Shown here in pieces: positions 7,496 to 15,661 of a DNA stretch of 33,297 nucleotides. Where the stretch lies: assembly GCA_002491165.1 (NCBI GenBank), contig DKVK01000114.1, positions 1 through 33,297 of the forward strand, read 5' to 3'. This stretch comes from Porphyromonadaceae bacterium UBA7180. Lineage in GTDB: Bacteria > Bacteroidota > Bacteroidia > Bacteroidales > Muribaculaceae. The position numbers and the translations under genes were made by a program. Each line of letters starts with the position of its first letter. Within the stretch, counting starts at the first letter, position 1. The notes under the pieces are model-generated. The model was not told the origin of the DNA, searched no databases, and saw only the letters and a program-made list of their open reading frames with translations.

Positions 7496-8082
7496 TTAGT
7501 CAAGCGCGACGTCCATTGCCATGTAGTGCTGGTAGGGATGGTCGCAGCCGGGGCATTTCTCCGGCGGAGTAGTCCCTTCGTAGATGTATCCGCACACGAG
7601 GCAACGCCATTTCACCGGTTTCTCGCGTTTCCATACAGTGCCCTCTTCCACCTCTTTAAGGTAACGGTCAAAGCGACGGCGGTGCGACTCCTCCACGGCG
7701 GCGATGGCGCGGAAGTGGTCGGCTATCTCGGGGAAACCTTCTTCATCGGCCACCTTGGCAGAGTTCTTATACTGCTCCACGCCTTCGGCCAGCTCTTCGG
7801 CGGAGGCGATTTCCAGGTTCTGCGCGGTGGTGCCTATGATGCCGGCATCCACGTTCAGGGCGACATCCACCTTACCTCCCTGAAGCATCCGGAAGAACAC
7901 TTTACCGTGGTGCAACTCGTTGGCTGCCGTTTCGCGGAAAATCTCACAATGGGGAAATACTGCTCTTTGTCGGCCTGCTGTGCGTAATAGGTGTATCTGG
8001 TGTAAGCGGTGGATTCGCTCACGTAGGCGGCCACGAGGCATTTTTCAGTCCTCGTGCCGCGAATATCTTTTGTGTTTGCCAT
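7496..8082 (-). pseudogene. rbr: rubrerythrin, reading frame broken by one base
   Basis: The first ~45 codons from the ATG at 8082 read as a rubrerythrin N-terminus (GTRTEKCLVAAYVSESTAYT, then YTYYAQQADKEQYFPI). The family sequence then continues in another frame from about 7945 (EIFRETAANELHHGKVFFRM) through the second diiron-ligand helix (PEIADHFRAIAAVEESHRRR) to a C-terminal rubredoxin domain with CLVCGY and CPGCDHP. Joined, the product would be about 195 residues, the usual length. Rubrerythrin reduces hydrogen peroxide in anaerobes using a diiron centre fed by the rubredoxin iron. The join needs a -1 shift; TTTCCCC, formally an X-XXY-YYZ slippery heptamer in phase, lies two codons before it. 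Mutation, sequence error and frameshifting all remain possible. Only inexact promoter boxes precede it. Confidence 0.85.
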
Positions 8083-8149
8083 AATAATAAATTTTCAAGT
8101 ATGTGTTCAAGATTAAAACGGCACACACAAACAAAGGTTCACTAACTCT

Positions 8150-10300
8150 TTACATATAATCCTTCAAGGCGTCACAGGTGCGGATGTAGCGCGGCAGTCC
8201 CGTTGTGGCCTGGATACATTTCAGGGCATTGCGCTGCCCCCCGGTCAGTATGCGTTTCCAAGAATTCCATGTGTATCCGTCCTCGCGGTGAGTCTGTTGC
8301 CGATAACGGGGAATAGCCAGGAGGCCGTAGCCGGCTTCAGCCCTGAGACACGGATCGGTGCTGTTCTGCGCCACCTGCTCCAGGAGTTCCTGTGCACGCT
8401 GCGCCGTGGGGTCTTCGTCGTAATCGTACACAGAGAAAGAATAGGAAGTCAGCGCCCAGAGGTCGCCCCAGTGCGAGGCGTTGAAGAGCAGGAGCGCAAG
8501 GTCGTACTGCTTGCGGGCGCGCTGTTCCCCCTCGGAATCTGCAATCTCCTGCTCAAGAGCGAGGACCCGGCGTGCGAAGTCGGCCTTGTAATTAACCCGG
8601 GCGACTTTCGGCAAAGCGGATTCCTTTGGCGTCTTGTAATACTGGCGGTTGAAGGGATTCCGGGTCGACACTTTGCGCCCCACGAGGTAGGGGAAGATGT
8701 TCTGCTGCGCGATGAACGTCAGCGGCACGGCGTCGAGGTATTTCAACGCTTCCTCGTACTTTCCGGCGCGCAGGAGCGCGGTTCCGGCCATGTCGTCGGT
8801 CAGCGCCTGCGGCAACCCGGCGAGATCCATGAAAGCCTTGTCCAGCCCGGTGGCGCTACCTGAACGAACCATATCGGCGAGAGCGAGGCATGCCTCCAGG
8901 TTATCCACTATCGCGTAACCTTTCTGATACATCCACGGGGCATTGACCAGGTTTTCCGACATGGCGCACATCAGGTAGTGCGTCACCTCGCGGCCGGGCG
9001 CGGAAGTCATGGCATTGAGACGCGGCAAGATACAGTCGGTCAGGAAGATATGGTCATCGGCACCGGTGGTGTCGTAAGTAATCCATTCATAAGAGGTGCC
9101 GTCGGAGTATGTTTCCTTGTTCACCTTTCCCTCGGCTTTCATCTCGGCGTTGGCACGCGCTACAAGCTCTTTGAGCTGCGCGATGAACCGTTCCTGCGCC
9201 GCTTGGCTCGGGTCATAAAGGTTAATGAGCATGTCCACGCGTTCAAGGTTACGGCGCATCGCTTCGGTGCCGTCGAGTAGCCGCGCCTGCGCGAGTGCCT
9301 GACGCGCCTCCGCCGACTTTCCTTCCACGCCGAGCACAACGGCTTTCGCAGAGGCCCATGCCATCGGGTCCTTCACCTTCCCTCGGGCCAGGACCTCGTC
9401 GGCCAACGCAATGAAGGAGGCACACTCGCCGGTGTCTGGCAATGTGGGACCATCGTAAAAGTACTTTTCGTAACCTTCATATTTTTCCAGCGAATGGTTG
9501 ATGCCGCCGGTGAGGTAGTTCACGTAATCCTGGAGCAGATAGAGCGTGGCGTCAGACTGCGGATTCCCGGCCACCGCCTTCTCCAAATTGCCGAGTCCCA
9601 CCAGTTTGGAGACACACCACTCGGCCGAGACATTGTCGCCGAGGCGGTAGAAGATTTCCAGCGCGCGGCTATAATCTTTGAGTCGGTAATAAGCACCGGC
9701 GAGGTAACCCTCGAAACGATCGCGGAGCGGCGACTGCTCCATGCCCGCGCAATCCTTCTCCCAGAGCGCCACTACCGCGCGATAGTCTTCGGCACGGTAA
9801 AGCGCACGCATTTTCAGGAAAAGCTGACGCGGACGCAGCGCTCCCGCCGGCGATACCTGCACGGCGTCGGCCAAACGGCGGAAACCCGTAACCGACGGCT
9901 TTTCGTATTCCCACAACTCGCTGTCGTAGGCCGAAATGAGTTTGTTTAGCTCTACGCACTGCGACAGCAGTTTCAGAGCCGCGCGGTCGTTGCGCTTCCT
10001 GAGACAGGAGATGAACTTGCCCGGGCGATTGCCGGTCAAAGCCGCGGCCGGGTTGTCGCTGTTCAGCCAGGTTTCGATGGCCCGCCGCGTCACTTTACCA
10101 TTGCAGTAGCCGTACCAGAAATCCACGGTTTCCTTATTGCCGGCGCTCTCGCCGTCCGGCCGGAAACCCAGCGGCGTCATGTAGAAGAAAGTATAATATT
10201 GCGACTGCGGCTGCGGCAGGTCCGCGCAAGCTTCCGCTGTCTGCGGCCACATCACGGCCAACAGGCTAACGGCCGCTATCAAGAAGTTCCTTAATTTCAT
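8150..10300 (-). CDS. secreted TPR-like protein of unknown function
   Basis: A 716-residue exported protein, last in a four-gene overlapping operon. The ATG at 10300 is preferred over a TTG one codon earlier. A signal peptide covers about residues 1-25 (LRNFLIAAVSLLAVMWPQTAEA), followed directly by a Cys and a YYTFFYMTP stretch. Most of the rest is alpha-helical with TPR-like helix pairs, for example YRAEDYRAVVALWEKDC, RLKDYSRALEIFYRLGD and RAGKYEEALKYLDAVPL, so it probably acts as a binding scaffold in the periplasm or on the surface. I see no enzyme motif. The gene overlaps the upstream lipoprotein gene by 35 bp, arguing that the two are made together. A Bacteroidales conserved protein is the likeliest label. 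Confidence 0.65.
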   Translation of the reverse strand: MKLRNFLIAAVSLLAVMWPQTAEACADLPQPQSQYYTFFYMTPLGFRPDGESAGNKETVDFWYGYCNGKVTRRAIETWLNSDNPAAALTGNRPGKFISCLRKRNDRAALKLLSQCVELNKLISAYDSELWEYEKPSVTGFRRLADAVQVSPAGALRPRQLFLKMRALYRAEDYRAVVALWEKDCAGMEQSPLRDRFEGYLAGAYYRLKDYSRALEIFYRLGDNVSAEWCVSKLVGLGNLEKAVAGNPQSDATLYLLQDYVNYLTGGINHSLEKYEGYEKYFYDGPTLPDTGECASFIALADEVLARGKVKDPMAWASAKAVVLGVEGKSAEARQALAQARLLDGTEAMRRNLERVDMLINLYDPSQAAQERFIAQLKELVARANAEMKAEGKVNKETYSDGTSYEWITYDTTGADDHIFLTDCILPRLNAMTSAPGREVTHYLMCAMSENLVNAPWMYQKGYAIVDNLEACLALADMVRSGSATGLDKAFMDLAGLPQALTDDMAGTALLRAGKYEEALKYLDAVPLTFIAQQNIFPYLVGRKVSTRNPFNRQYYKTPKESALPKVARVNYKADFARRVLALEQEIADSEGEQRARKQYDLALLLFNASHWGDLWALTSYSFSVYDYDEDPTAQRAQELLEQVAQNSTDPCLRAEAGYGLLAIPRYRQQTHREDGYTWNSWKRILTGGQRNALKCIQATTGLPRYIRTCDALKDYM

Positions 10301-11291
10301 CAATCTTATAGCATTTTAGTGAATTTTCATCGAGATGATAGAGCACTACCGACCGGACGGCGCCGGGACGCTCCTTGGCCAACCGTTGTTTCACCGCCAT
10401 AAGGATGGCATACGGCGCCCCTTCGCGGCGAATGGTGTTGCCGGGATACAGCCGCACGTTCTCGCCTCCGGGATTGAGCGGCGACGGCACGCTGTGGTAA
10501 CTCTTAACCAGCAGGTGGTTACGGTCGAGTGCACGGTAAAGCGTGGTGTCGTCGGGCTCCGGGATTCGGCAAATCTGCCGGAAGTCCGGTCCGGCGAACA
10601 CAAGGTCCCAACGGTACACCGGCAACGCGGTGCTCAGCGGCAACGGATAGCCTTTAAGGTATTTCATGAACGGCTCTATGCTGTGCTCCGTGAGGATGGA
10701 GTTCGGTTCGCCGGCGTCCTTGAAGTTGCCGGTATTGTAGACCATCAGCACGCCACGGTCCACCGGCGGCGGGTCCTGCGCCAATTGGTGCAGCCGGATG
10801 GTGGAAGAGACTTCGCCGCCGCGCTCGTGCATCAGCCCGGTGGCGCGCTCGGCCAAGCGGAAGAAACTCGCGCGCGTCGACGGTGTCCAGTCGCAGTCCA
10901 GCTGAAGCTCCTTCACGGGCGGCAGCCCGTTATGCTCCGCCATGGCGGCCACTCGTTTCACTATCAGCTGCGCCAGCGTATCGGGTTCGGATGCCGGGAA
11001 AACCCTTCGGTCGATGAAAACCACCGGTACGGCCTCGACGCCCTCCGGCCACGGTTCCGAGAAGCGCAACGACCCTTCCGGCCGGGGCTTGCGGTCCTCA
11101 CCGGCCACGACGTCGAACATACGGACATACAGCCGCCCCACGCCATAGTCGCGCAGCGCCTGCCGTTCCGCCGCCGAGAGCGCGAACGTGGTGCGCCAGT
11201 AATACATAGCCGCCGGAAGCTCCGGGTCTTTCCGCCCGCAAGCCGCCAGCAGCAACAGCGCCGTCAACGCTATCATCAAAATACGTTTCAT
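10266..11291 (-). CDS. lipoprotein of unknown function, possible TIM-barrel
   Basis: A 341-residue lipoprotein with a Lys-Arg start, Leu-rich core and lipobox LAAC at Cys18. The mature part begins AAMYYWRTTFALSAAERQAL and continues with alternating strands and helices: RLYVRMFDV, VPVVFIDRR, KELQLDCDWTPSTRASFFRL, STIRLHQL and GVLMVYNTG. The order of short hydrophobic strands, including an LDCDW acidic strand end, suggests a (beta/alpha)8 fold such as a glycoside-hydrolase-like domain. I cannot name the family and claim no activity. The gene starts by 4-bp ATGA overlap with the upstream gene and overlaps the downstream one by 35 bp. The paired TPR-like secreted protein is its obvious partner. 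Confidence 0.6.
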   Translation of the reverse strand: MKRILMIALTALLLLAACGRKDPELPAAMYYWRTTFALSAAERQALRDYGVGRLYVRMFDVVAGEDRKPRPEGSLRFSEPWPEGVEAVPVVFIDRRVFPASEPDTLAQLIVKRVAAMAEHNGLPPVKELQLDCDWTPSTRASFFRLAERATGLMHERGGEVSSTIRLHQLAQDPPPVDRGVLMVYNTGNFKDAGEPNSILTEHSIEPFMKYLKGYPLPLSTALPVYRWDLVFAGPDFRQICRIPEPDDTTLYRALDRNHLLVKSYHSVPSPLNPGGENVRLYPGNTIRREGAPYAILMAVKQRLAKERPGAVRSVVLYHLDENSLKCYKIDEIKELLDSGR

Positions 11292-12145
11292 CGTTCGGGG
11301 AGGGGTTGGCGCTCGAAGGCATCAATCATAGAGCCGGGGGTGGCGTTCAGGATTTCCTGGCCGCGGGCGGCGGCGTAGTCTTTTATGGCGAAGTAGCTGC
11401 GGAAGGCTACCGTCAGGCTCCCCAGGATGTCGTGGAGATGGTAACCGGCATACTCTGCCGCCACGCGGTCGAGTTCCGCCGGATTGTCGGAGTAGAAGTG
11501 CGGCTGCACGCTGAGCACGCGGTTCTTGTCGTCGACGCTCAGCGTCCGGCTCCACGAATGGTCGGCGCCCACGAGGTAAAGGCGCCCGTAGCCCATGTTG
11601 AGTGCCACCATTATGGCGGCGATGAGCACGTTGCGCGGCCGTGGCATGCCGAGTCCGCGGCGCATCAACAGCCGGCACAGCGTGCCGTGCCCTTCCAGCG
11701 GCGTGAGGTTGAAGGTGCTGAATTTCAGCAGACTACCTTCGGCGAGTTGCTTTGCTTGCGCGAGACGCGCGGCCGGCACGTGGAGTGTCATCGGTTCCTC
11801 CACGGCACGCAAGTTTACCCACAGGCGCCGCACGTTAGGGTCACTCTCCGTGGCGTCGAAGAAATGCGGGTCGGCCAGGATGTAGTGGTCCGGCGACAGT
11901 TCGCGGAACTCCGGCGCGTTGGCGGCGAAGTTCACCGCCATTGTCTCGCGGCTTTTCAGCAGCGGCATCCGCGTGTCGAGCGTCTGGCGCAGCGACGGAC
12001 CGTTGCCCATTATTATCAGTTCGCGGTCGGGCGTCACCGGCGCTGCTTTCCGTCCGCGACGCGAAAGGAGAGCCACCTTCAGCAGCGACGCGGCGTCGGA
12101 GGCAAACAGCCCAGTCCCTTTGGCTATCTTTTCAAGCATCTGCAT
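11288..12145 (-). CDS. GNGPS-motif protein (DUF115/MptE-like or glycosyltransferase-like)
   Basis: A 285-residue protein with no signal peptide. The key feature is ELIIMGNGPSLRQTLD (about residues 43-58), a nucleotide-binding-like Gly-Asn-Gly-Pro-Ser turn shared by the DUF115/MptE-like superfamily and by GT42-type sialyltransferases. Later segments DHYILADPHFFD and RLYLVGADHSW fit Rossmann-like strands ending in Asp residues. Such proteins in Bacteroidales often sit in surface-polysaccharide loci, so a role in glycan or nucleotide-sugar chemistry is my inference; the reaction is unknown. It overlaps the upstream SDR gene by 14 bp and the downstream lipoprotein gene by 4 bp. An ATG two codons downstream (12139) is an alternative start. 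Confidence 0.6.
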   Translation of the reverse strand: MQMLEKIAKGTGLFASDAASLLKVALLSRRGRKAAPVTPDRELIIMGNGPSLRQTLDTRMPLLKSRETMAVNFAANAPEFRELSPDHYILADPHFFDATESDPNVRRLWVNLRAVEEPMTLHVPAARLAQAKQLAEGSLLKFSTFNLTPLEGHGTLCRLLMRRGLGMPRPRNVLIAAIMVALNMGYGRLYLVGADHSWSRTLSVDDKNRVLSVQPHFYSDNPAELDRVAAEYAGYHLHDILGSLTVAFRSYFAIKDYAAARGQEILNATPGSMIDAFERQPLPER

Positions 12146-12962
12146 ATTCGTAAGGATACTCAGGGTCGCGCCTTTCTATCACCTCCAGCGTATTAAAGAA
12201 CTTGAAGTCGGGCAGCAGTTTGCGGAGTTCGGCGTCCGAGAGCACGCGGTCGCGCATCTTCCAGGCCAACGTTTCGCTGCCGTAGAGGGTTCGCAAGCGC
12301 GGGAGGCGGTCGGCCACTTTGGCCAGCAGCGCGGCCCATTTCTGCGGAAGCACCACGGTGCGCTTCGTGGCGCCGGCGTTGGTGGTCATGGCTTGCGCGA
12401 TTTCGGAGAGACGGGGACGCCGTCCGTCGGTGACGTTGAAGACACCGTCGGCACCGGCTATGGCCACAGCCACACGTGCCACGTCGAGGGCGCACACTGC
12501 GCTGCGCCGCGCCGGGCAGTCGCGTATCACGAAGAATTGCCCCGACATCACGAGGCGGAACAGACGTTCGCCTTCCCCGCCGATGTCGGTGCCGAACATC
12601 ATGGCCGGGCGGAGCACGGCCAACGGGACGCCCTGTTTGCGGCACAACACCGCGAGCCGTTCCTCAGCCTTGAGGCACAGCCGTGCGTATGGTTCCTCGG
12701 CGCTGCGGCGCGAGTTCTCGAACAGCTCTTCGTCGTCGCTTCCGGCATATACTTCGGCGGTACTAATCAGCACCGTTTGCCGCACAGTTCCGGCTGAAAT
12801 CAGCTCCTCGGCGCGGCGCAGGGCATCCTCACCTTGCTCGCCGCCGTCGGGCAGCGTCACCAGCAACGTCGGGGCGGTGAAGACGCACCCTTCGGCGGCC
12901 GCCTCCAGATAGCGTCCCATCGGGCTTTCCGCCCCTATTATCTTGCAGTTTTCTTCCATCAT
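12132..12962 (-). CDS. degenerate NAD-dependent epimerase/dehydratase (extended SDR)
   Basis: A 276-residue cytoplasmic protein and first gene of the operon. The fold is recognisable from LISTAEVYAG, AVLRPAMMFG, DVARVAVAIAG and GVFNVTDGRRPRLSEIA, all standard segments of sugar-nucleotide epimerase-like SDRs. Two catalytic features are eroded. The N-terminal dinucleotide loop reads IIGAESPMGRYL rather than GxxGxxG. The YxxxK active site reads YARLCLKAEE, with the Lys two positions late. It may thus be a redox-inactive or altered member. The promoter-like box TAAATTTG lies 36 bp upstream (12999-13006). Its link with the GNGPS protein suggests sugar or surface-glycan metabolism, but that is inference. 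Confidence 0.7.
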   Translation of the reverse strand: MMEENCKIIGAESPMGRYLEAAAEGCVFTAPTLLVTLPDGGEQGEDALRRAEELISAGTVRQTVLISTAEVYAGSDDEELFENSRRSAEEPYARLCLKAEERLAVLCRKQGVPLAVLRPAMMFGTDIGGEGERLFRLVMSGQFFVIRDCPARRSAVCALDVARVAVAIAGADGVFNVTDGRRPRLSEIAQAMTTNAGATKRTVVLPQKWAALLAKVADRLPRLRTLYGSETLAWKMRDRVLSDAELRKLLPDFKFFNTLEVIERRDPEYPYEYADA

Positions 12963-12998
12963 GTGTTAAAATACCTCGCCACGGGGCTTCGGCAACTG

Positions 12999-13006
12999 CA
13001 AATTTA
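12999..13006 (-). promoter_or_regulatory. -7 box for the SDR operon
   Basis: TAAATTTG read on the minus strand, 36 bp before the ATG at 12962. No clear -33 element was found. A plus-strand box lies 44 bp away, so this is a divergent promoter region. Confidence 0.4.
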
Positions 13007-13050
13007 GTAAAAAAACGGCGAATCGTGACCGCCGTTCCGCTTTTTTTTCT

Positions 13051-13058
13051 TAAATTTG
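13051..13058 (+). promoter_or_regulatory. -7 box for the FKBP cluster
   Basis: TAAATTTG on the plus strand after a T-rich run; the -33 element is not obvious. It would give a leader of about 140 nt before the ATG at 13208. The leader has an open frame but no homology. Confidence 0.45.
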
Positions 13059-13207
13059 CGCGTGTTTTTAACAATAACGCTCCCCGGGCGTTATTACAGT
13101 ATAGAAACAAACGTAGAAATATAAACCCGAGTCGAGGTATGCGGCCTTTTCCTCCGCCGGAGAGAATGCCGCCGCGCCTTTTGCGTATGCCCCGACGTAA
13201 ACAAGAC

Positions 13208-13804
13208 ATGAATATGGATAAACTCAGTTATGCCTGGGGCCTCGCCATGGGGCAGCAATTACGCGCCATGGGCGTGCAGAATCTCGAAATCTCCGATTTC
13301 TCGAACGCCGTCAAAGCCGCTTTCGACGGCAAAGAACCCGAACTTCCCCTTGACGAGGCTCAGAAGCTCATCAACGAATATCTCGCTGACCTCCAGGAGA
13401 AAGCCGTGGCCAAAGCCAAGGAAGTTGGCAGCAAATTCCTCGAAGAGAACGCCAAGAAAGAGGGCGTCAAGGTTACCGCAACCGGCCTGCAGTATATGGT
13501 AGAGAAAGAGGGCACCGGAGCTTCCCCCGCCGCCACCGACGAGGTTACGGTCCACTACACCGGACGTCTGCTCGACGGCACCGTATTCGACAGCAGCGTG
13601 AGCCGCGGCGAACCCGCCACTTTCCCGCTCAACCGCGTTATCCCCGGTTGGACCGAGGGTCTCCAGCTCATGAAAGAGGGAGGCAAGACGGTCTTCTTCA
13701 TCCCGTCGGAGCTCGCTTACGGCGCACAGGGCGTACCCAACGCCATCCCGCCCCACTCCACGCTCATCTTCGAAGTCGAACTCATCAAGGTTGTCAAGAA
13801 ATGA
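13208..13804 (+). CDS. FKBP-type peptidyl-prolyl isomerase, cytoplasmic
   Basis: A 198-residue protein of the FKBP_N-FKBP type (FklB/Mip-like). Residues 1-85 are the helical dimerisation domain beginning KLSYAWGLAMGQQL; residues ~95-198 are the FKBP domain. Active-site residues are present: VHYTGRLLDGTVFDSS (Tyr, Phe-Asp), VIPGWTEGLQLM (the pocket Trp) and IPSELAYG. It catalyses cis-trans isomerisation of Xaa-Pro bonds and usually has chaperone activity. No signal peptide follows the ATG at 13208, so I place it in the cytoplasm; the frame stays open upstream but that stretch is Arg/Pro-rich with no homology. It is first in the cluster and overlaps the next gene by ATGA. Confidence 0.92.
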   Translation: MNMDKLSYAWGLAMGQQLRAMGVQNLEISDFSNAVKAAFDGKEPELPLDEAQKLINEYLADLQEKAVAKAKEVGSKFLEENAKKEGVKVTATGLQYMVEKEGTGASPAATDEVTVHYTGRLLDGTVFDSSVSRGEPATFPLNRVIPGWTEGLQLMKEGGKTVFFIPSELAYGAQGVPNAIPPHSTLIFEVELIKVVKK

Positions 13805-14364
13805 AAATGAAATATGCGGTGGCAGCCGTAGCGGCCGCTTTCGCCCTCACTTCGCTCCTCTCATGCGGTAACAAGAAAGCCGAACAGGCCGAAAACGAAA
13901 CCGTGCGCAACGAAGAGTCTGCGGCAGCCGCCGTAGCCACCGAAGCCGAAGGCGTGATGCCCACTAACCACGAGGATTCACTCCGCGCGCAGTATGACGC
14001 CGCTTTCTTCCAGAAACCCGGCGATTACAAAACCACCTCCACCGGTCTCAAATACGTAATCGTAAAAGAGGGCAAAGGAGAATCGCCGAAACCCACCAGC
14101 GTCGTTACCGTAAACTATGAAGGAATGCTGACCGACGGCACCGTCTTCGACAGCAGTTTCGACCGCGGCCAGGCCATCGACTTCCCCCTCAACCAGGTTA
14201 TCCCCGGCTGGACCGAAGGCCTGCAGCTGATGAAACCGGGCGGCGAGGCCGTCTTCTACATACCCTCGGAAATAGGATATGGAGAAACCGGCACACCGGG
14301 CGGACCCATTCCCCCGAACGCCGACCTCATCTTCGTGGTTGACCTCATCTCAGTAAACAATTAA
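13801..14364 (+). CDS. FKBP-type peptidyl-prolyl isomerase, lipoprotein
   Basis: A 187-residue lipoprotein: signal with an Ala-rich core, LLSC lipobox and Cys22, then an acidic Glu/Ala linker (about 25-60). The FKBP domain covers ~75-187, with VNYEGMLTDGTVFDSS, VIPGWTEGLQLM and IPSEIGYG, so it should be an active prolyl isomerase anchored on the periplasmic side of a membrane. Unlike its upstream neighbour it has no helical dimerisation domain. The start codon shares ATGA with the stop of the preceding gene. Its C-terminal 125 residues, starting at YDAAFFQKPGDYKTT, are closely similar to those of the protein encoded at 15743, evidence of a recent duplication. Confidence 0.9.
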   Translation: MKMKYAVAAVAAAFALTSLLSCGNKKAEQAENETVRNEESAAAAVATEAEGVMPTNHEDSLRAQYDAAFFQKPGDYKTTSTGLKYVIVKEGKGESPKPTSVVTVNYEGMLTDGTVFDSSFDRGQAIDFPLNQVIPGWTEGLQLMKPGGEAVFYIPSEIGYGETGTPGGPIPPNADLIFVVDLISVNN

Positions 14365-14375
14365 CTTACAACAAT

Positions 14376-14606
14376 ATGAAAAAGATTACATTAGCGGCAC
14401 TGTGCTGCGGCGTTCTCCTGCTCGCCGGAGCCTGCAAAGGCCGCACCTCGGAAAACGCACAACCCAACGGCGACACTGTGAATGACATTGTTGGTGAAGA
14501 AGTGGTTATGCCCGCTGCCAACGATTCTGACACCGAAGTAATCGCCGACTCACCCGCCGAGGCAGCAGCCACCGGCGTAGACCAGAACTCTAAAACCCAA
14601 CAATAA
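14376..14606 (+). CDS. small acidic lipoprotein
   Basis: A 76-residue putative lipoprotein between two FKBP-related genes. The ATG is followed by KKITLAALCCGVLLLAGAC: two Lys, a hydrophobic core and lipobox LAGAC with Cys20. The rest is short, acidic and low-complexity (Asn, Asp, Ala, Glu) with no fold I recognise. It begins 11 bp after the lipoprotein FKBP gene and ends 6 bp before the next, so it belongs to the same operon. It may be a decayed or minimal relative of the neighbours, or an independent small envelope protein. Confidence 0.65.
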   Translation: MKKITLAALCCGVLLLAGACKGRTSENAQPNGDTVNDIVGEEVVMPAANDSDTEVIADSPAEAAATGVDQNSKTQQ

Positions 14607-14612
14607 ACAAGC

Positions 14613-15569
14613 ATGAAAGCTAAATTCTTCATGGCGGCAATGGCCTCCGGCCTGTTGCTGCTGACCTCTTGCGGCGGCGGTGCCCCCACGGCTAAAGACA
14701 TCAAGGAAGCCGCCCCCAAAACCCAGGAAGACTCTCTCTCCTACTACTTCGGCACACAGATAGCCGGCATCTACGACCAGATGTGCATGACCGACACAAC
14801 GCTTAAGACCGACGCCAACAAACAGGAGTTCCTCAAGGCGTTCGGCGACGCTATGGCACATCTCGACGGCAAAAGCGAGGCATACATCGGCGGCTACACC
14901 GCGGCCCTGCAGCTCATACTCCAAAGCACCGAAATCAACAAGCAGCTCAACGTCAAGCTCAACCCGACGATGATCGGCTCAGGTTTCGCTTACGCCATGC
15001 AGGCCGACTCCCTGCGCAAGAACACCGACGGCGCACAGTACATACAGAAGACCCTCATGGCCCTCTCTGAGAAGAAGCAGAAAGCCGACACCCAGGCTGC
15101 TCAAGGAGCCCTTGCCAAAATGACATCGAAGGGATACCAGAAGGTTGACCCCTCGCTCTACAAGAAGACCATCAAGGCTGGCGACGGCGCCGCCCTAACC
15201 GCCGAAAGCCGCGTCAAAGTCTCCATGTCGCTGACCGGCCCCGACGGCAAACCCGTCAATATGCCGATGCCCCAGGAGGTTGTCGTCGGACAGTCCTTCG
15301 GCCCCAACTCACCCCTCACCAAGGGTATGCTCGGCATGAAGGTTGGTGAAAACACCTCCTTCGCACTGCCTTCGAGCGAGCTCTTCCCGGGACAGCAGAA
15401 ACGTTTTGGCCTCAACGACTCAGACCCCGTGATCGTCACCGTCAACGTTCTCGAACTCCTTCCGGCCCAGAAGCCGCAAGGGAAAGCCGTGACGCCCGGC
15501 GCTCCCCAACCCGTCGAAGTCCAGCCCGCCGGGAAACCGGCTGAAGCCCCCGCTAAAGGAGCCAAATAA
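14613..15569 (+). CDS. FKBP-related lipoprotein with a non-canonical isomerase domain
   Basis: A 318-residue lipoprotein (lipobox LTSC, Cys20). Residues ~25-150 form an FKBP_N-like helical domain starting at DIKEAAPKTQEDSLSYYFGTQ. Residues ~185-290 follow the FKBP fold order (TIKAGDGAAL, RVKVSMSLTGPDGKPVN, PLTKGMLGMKVGENTSFALP, PVIVTVNVLEL). The active-site residues of its neighbours, the Tyr and FDSS of strand 2-3 and the Trp of VIPGW, are replaced. It is therefore probably a chaperone or binding protein rather than an isomerase. A Pro/Ala-rich tail closes the protein. The N-terminal domain closely matches that of the gene at 15743. A terminator follows at 15591-15620. Confidence 0.75.
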   Translation: MKAKFFMAAMASGLLLLTSCGGGAPTAKDIKEAAPKTQEDSLSYYFGTQIAGIYDQMCMTDTTLKTDANKQEFLKAFGDAMAHLDGKSEAYIGGYTAALQLILQSTEINKQLNVKLNPTMIGSGFAYAMQADSLRKNTDGAQYIQKTLMALSEKKQKADTQAAQGALAKMTSKGYQKVDPSLYKKTIKAGDGAALTAESRVKVSMSLTGPDGKPVNMPMPQEVVVGQSFGPNSPLTKGMLGMKVGENTSFALPSSELFPGQQKRFGLNDSDPVIVTVNVLELLPAQKPQGKAVTPGAPQPVEVQPAGKPAEAPAKGAK

Positions 15570-15590
15570 CGAAACACCAACCACCAGATA

Positions 15591-15620
15591 AAAAACCGGC
15601 TCCCGGCCGAGCCGGTTTTT
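15591..15620. terminator. intrinsic terminator of the first FKBP operon
   Basis: 12-bp arms (15591-15602 and 15609-15620), loop CCGGCC, ending in a T run on the plus strand, 22 bp after the stop of the gene at 14613. Confidence 0.9.
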
Positions 15621-15661
15621 TTAATTAGCATAAGGCAAAACATTTATTCCCGGTATAAACC

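Noticed and set aside
13025..13207. N-terminal extension of the first FKBP
   Set aside because: Low-complexity Arg/Pro sequence overlapping the predicted promoter; family homology begins after 13208.
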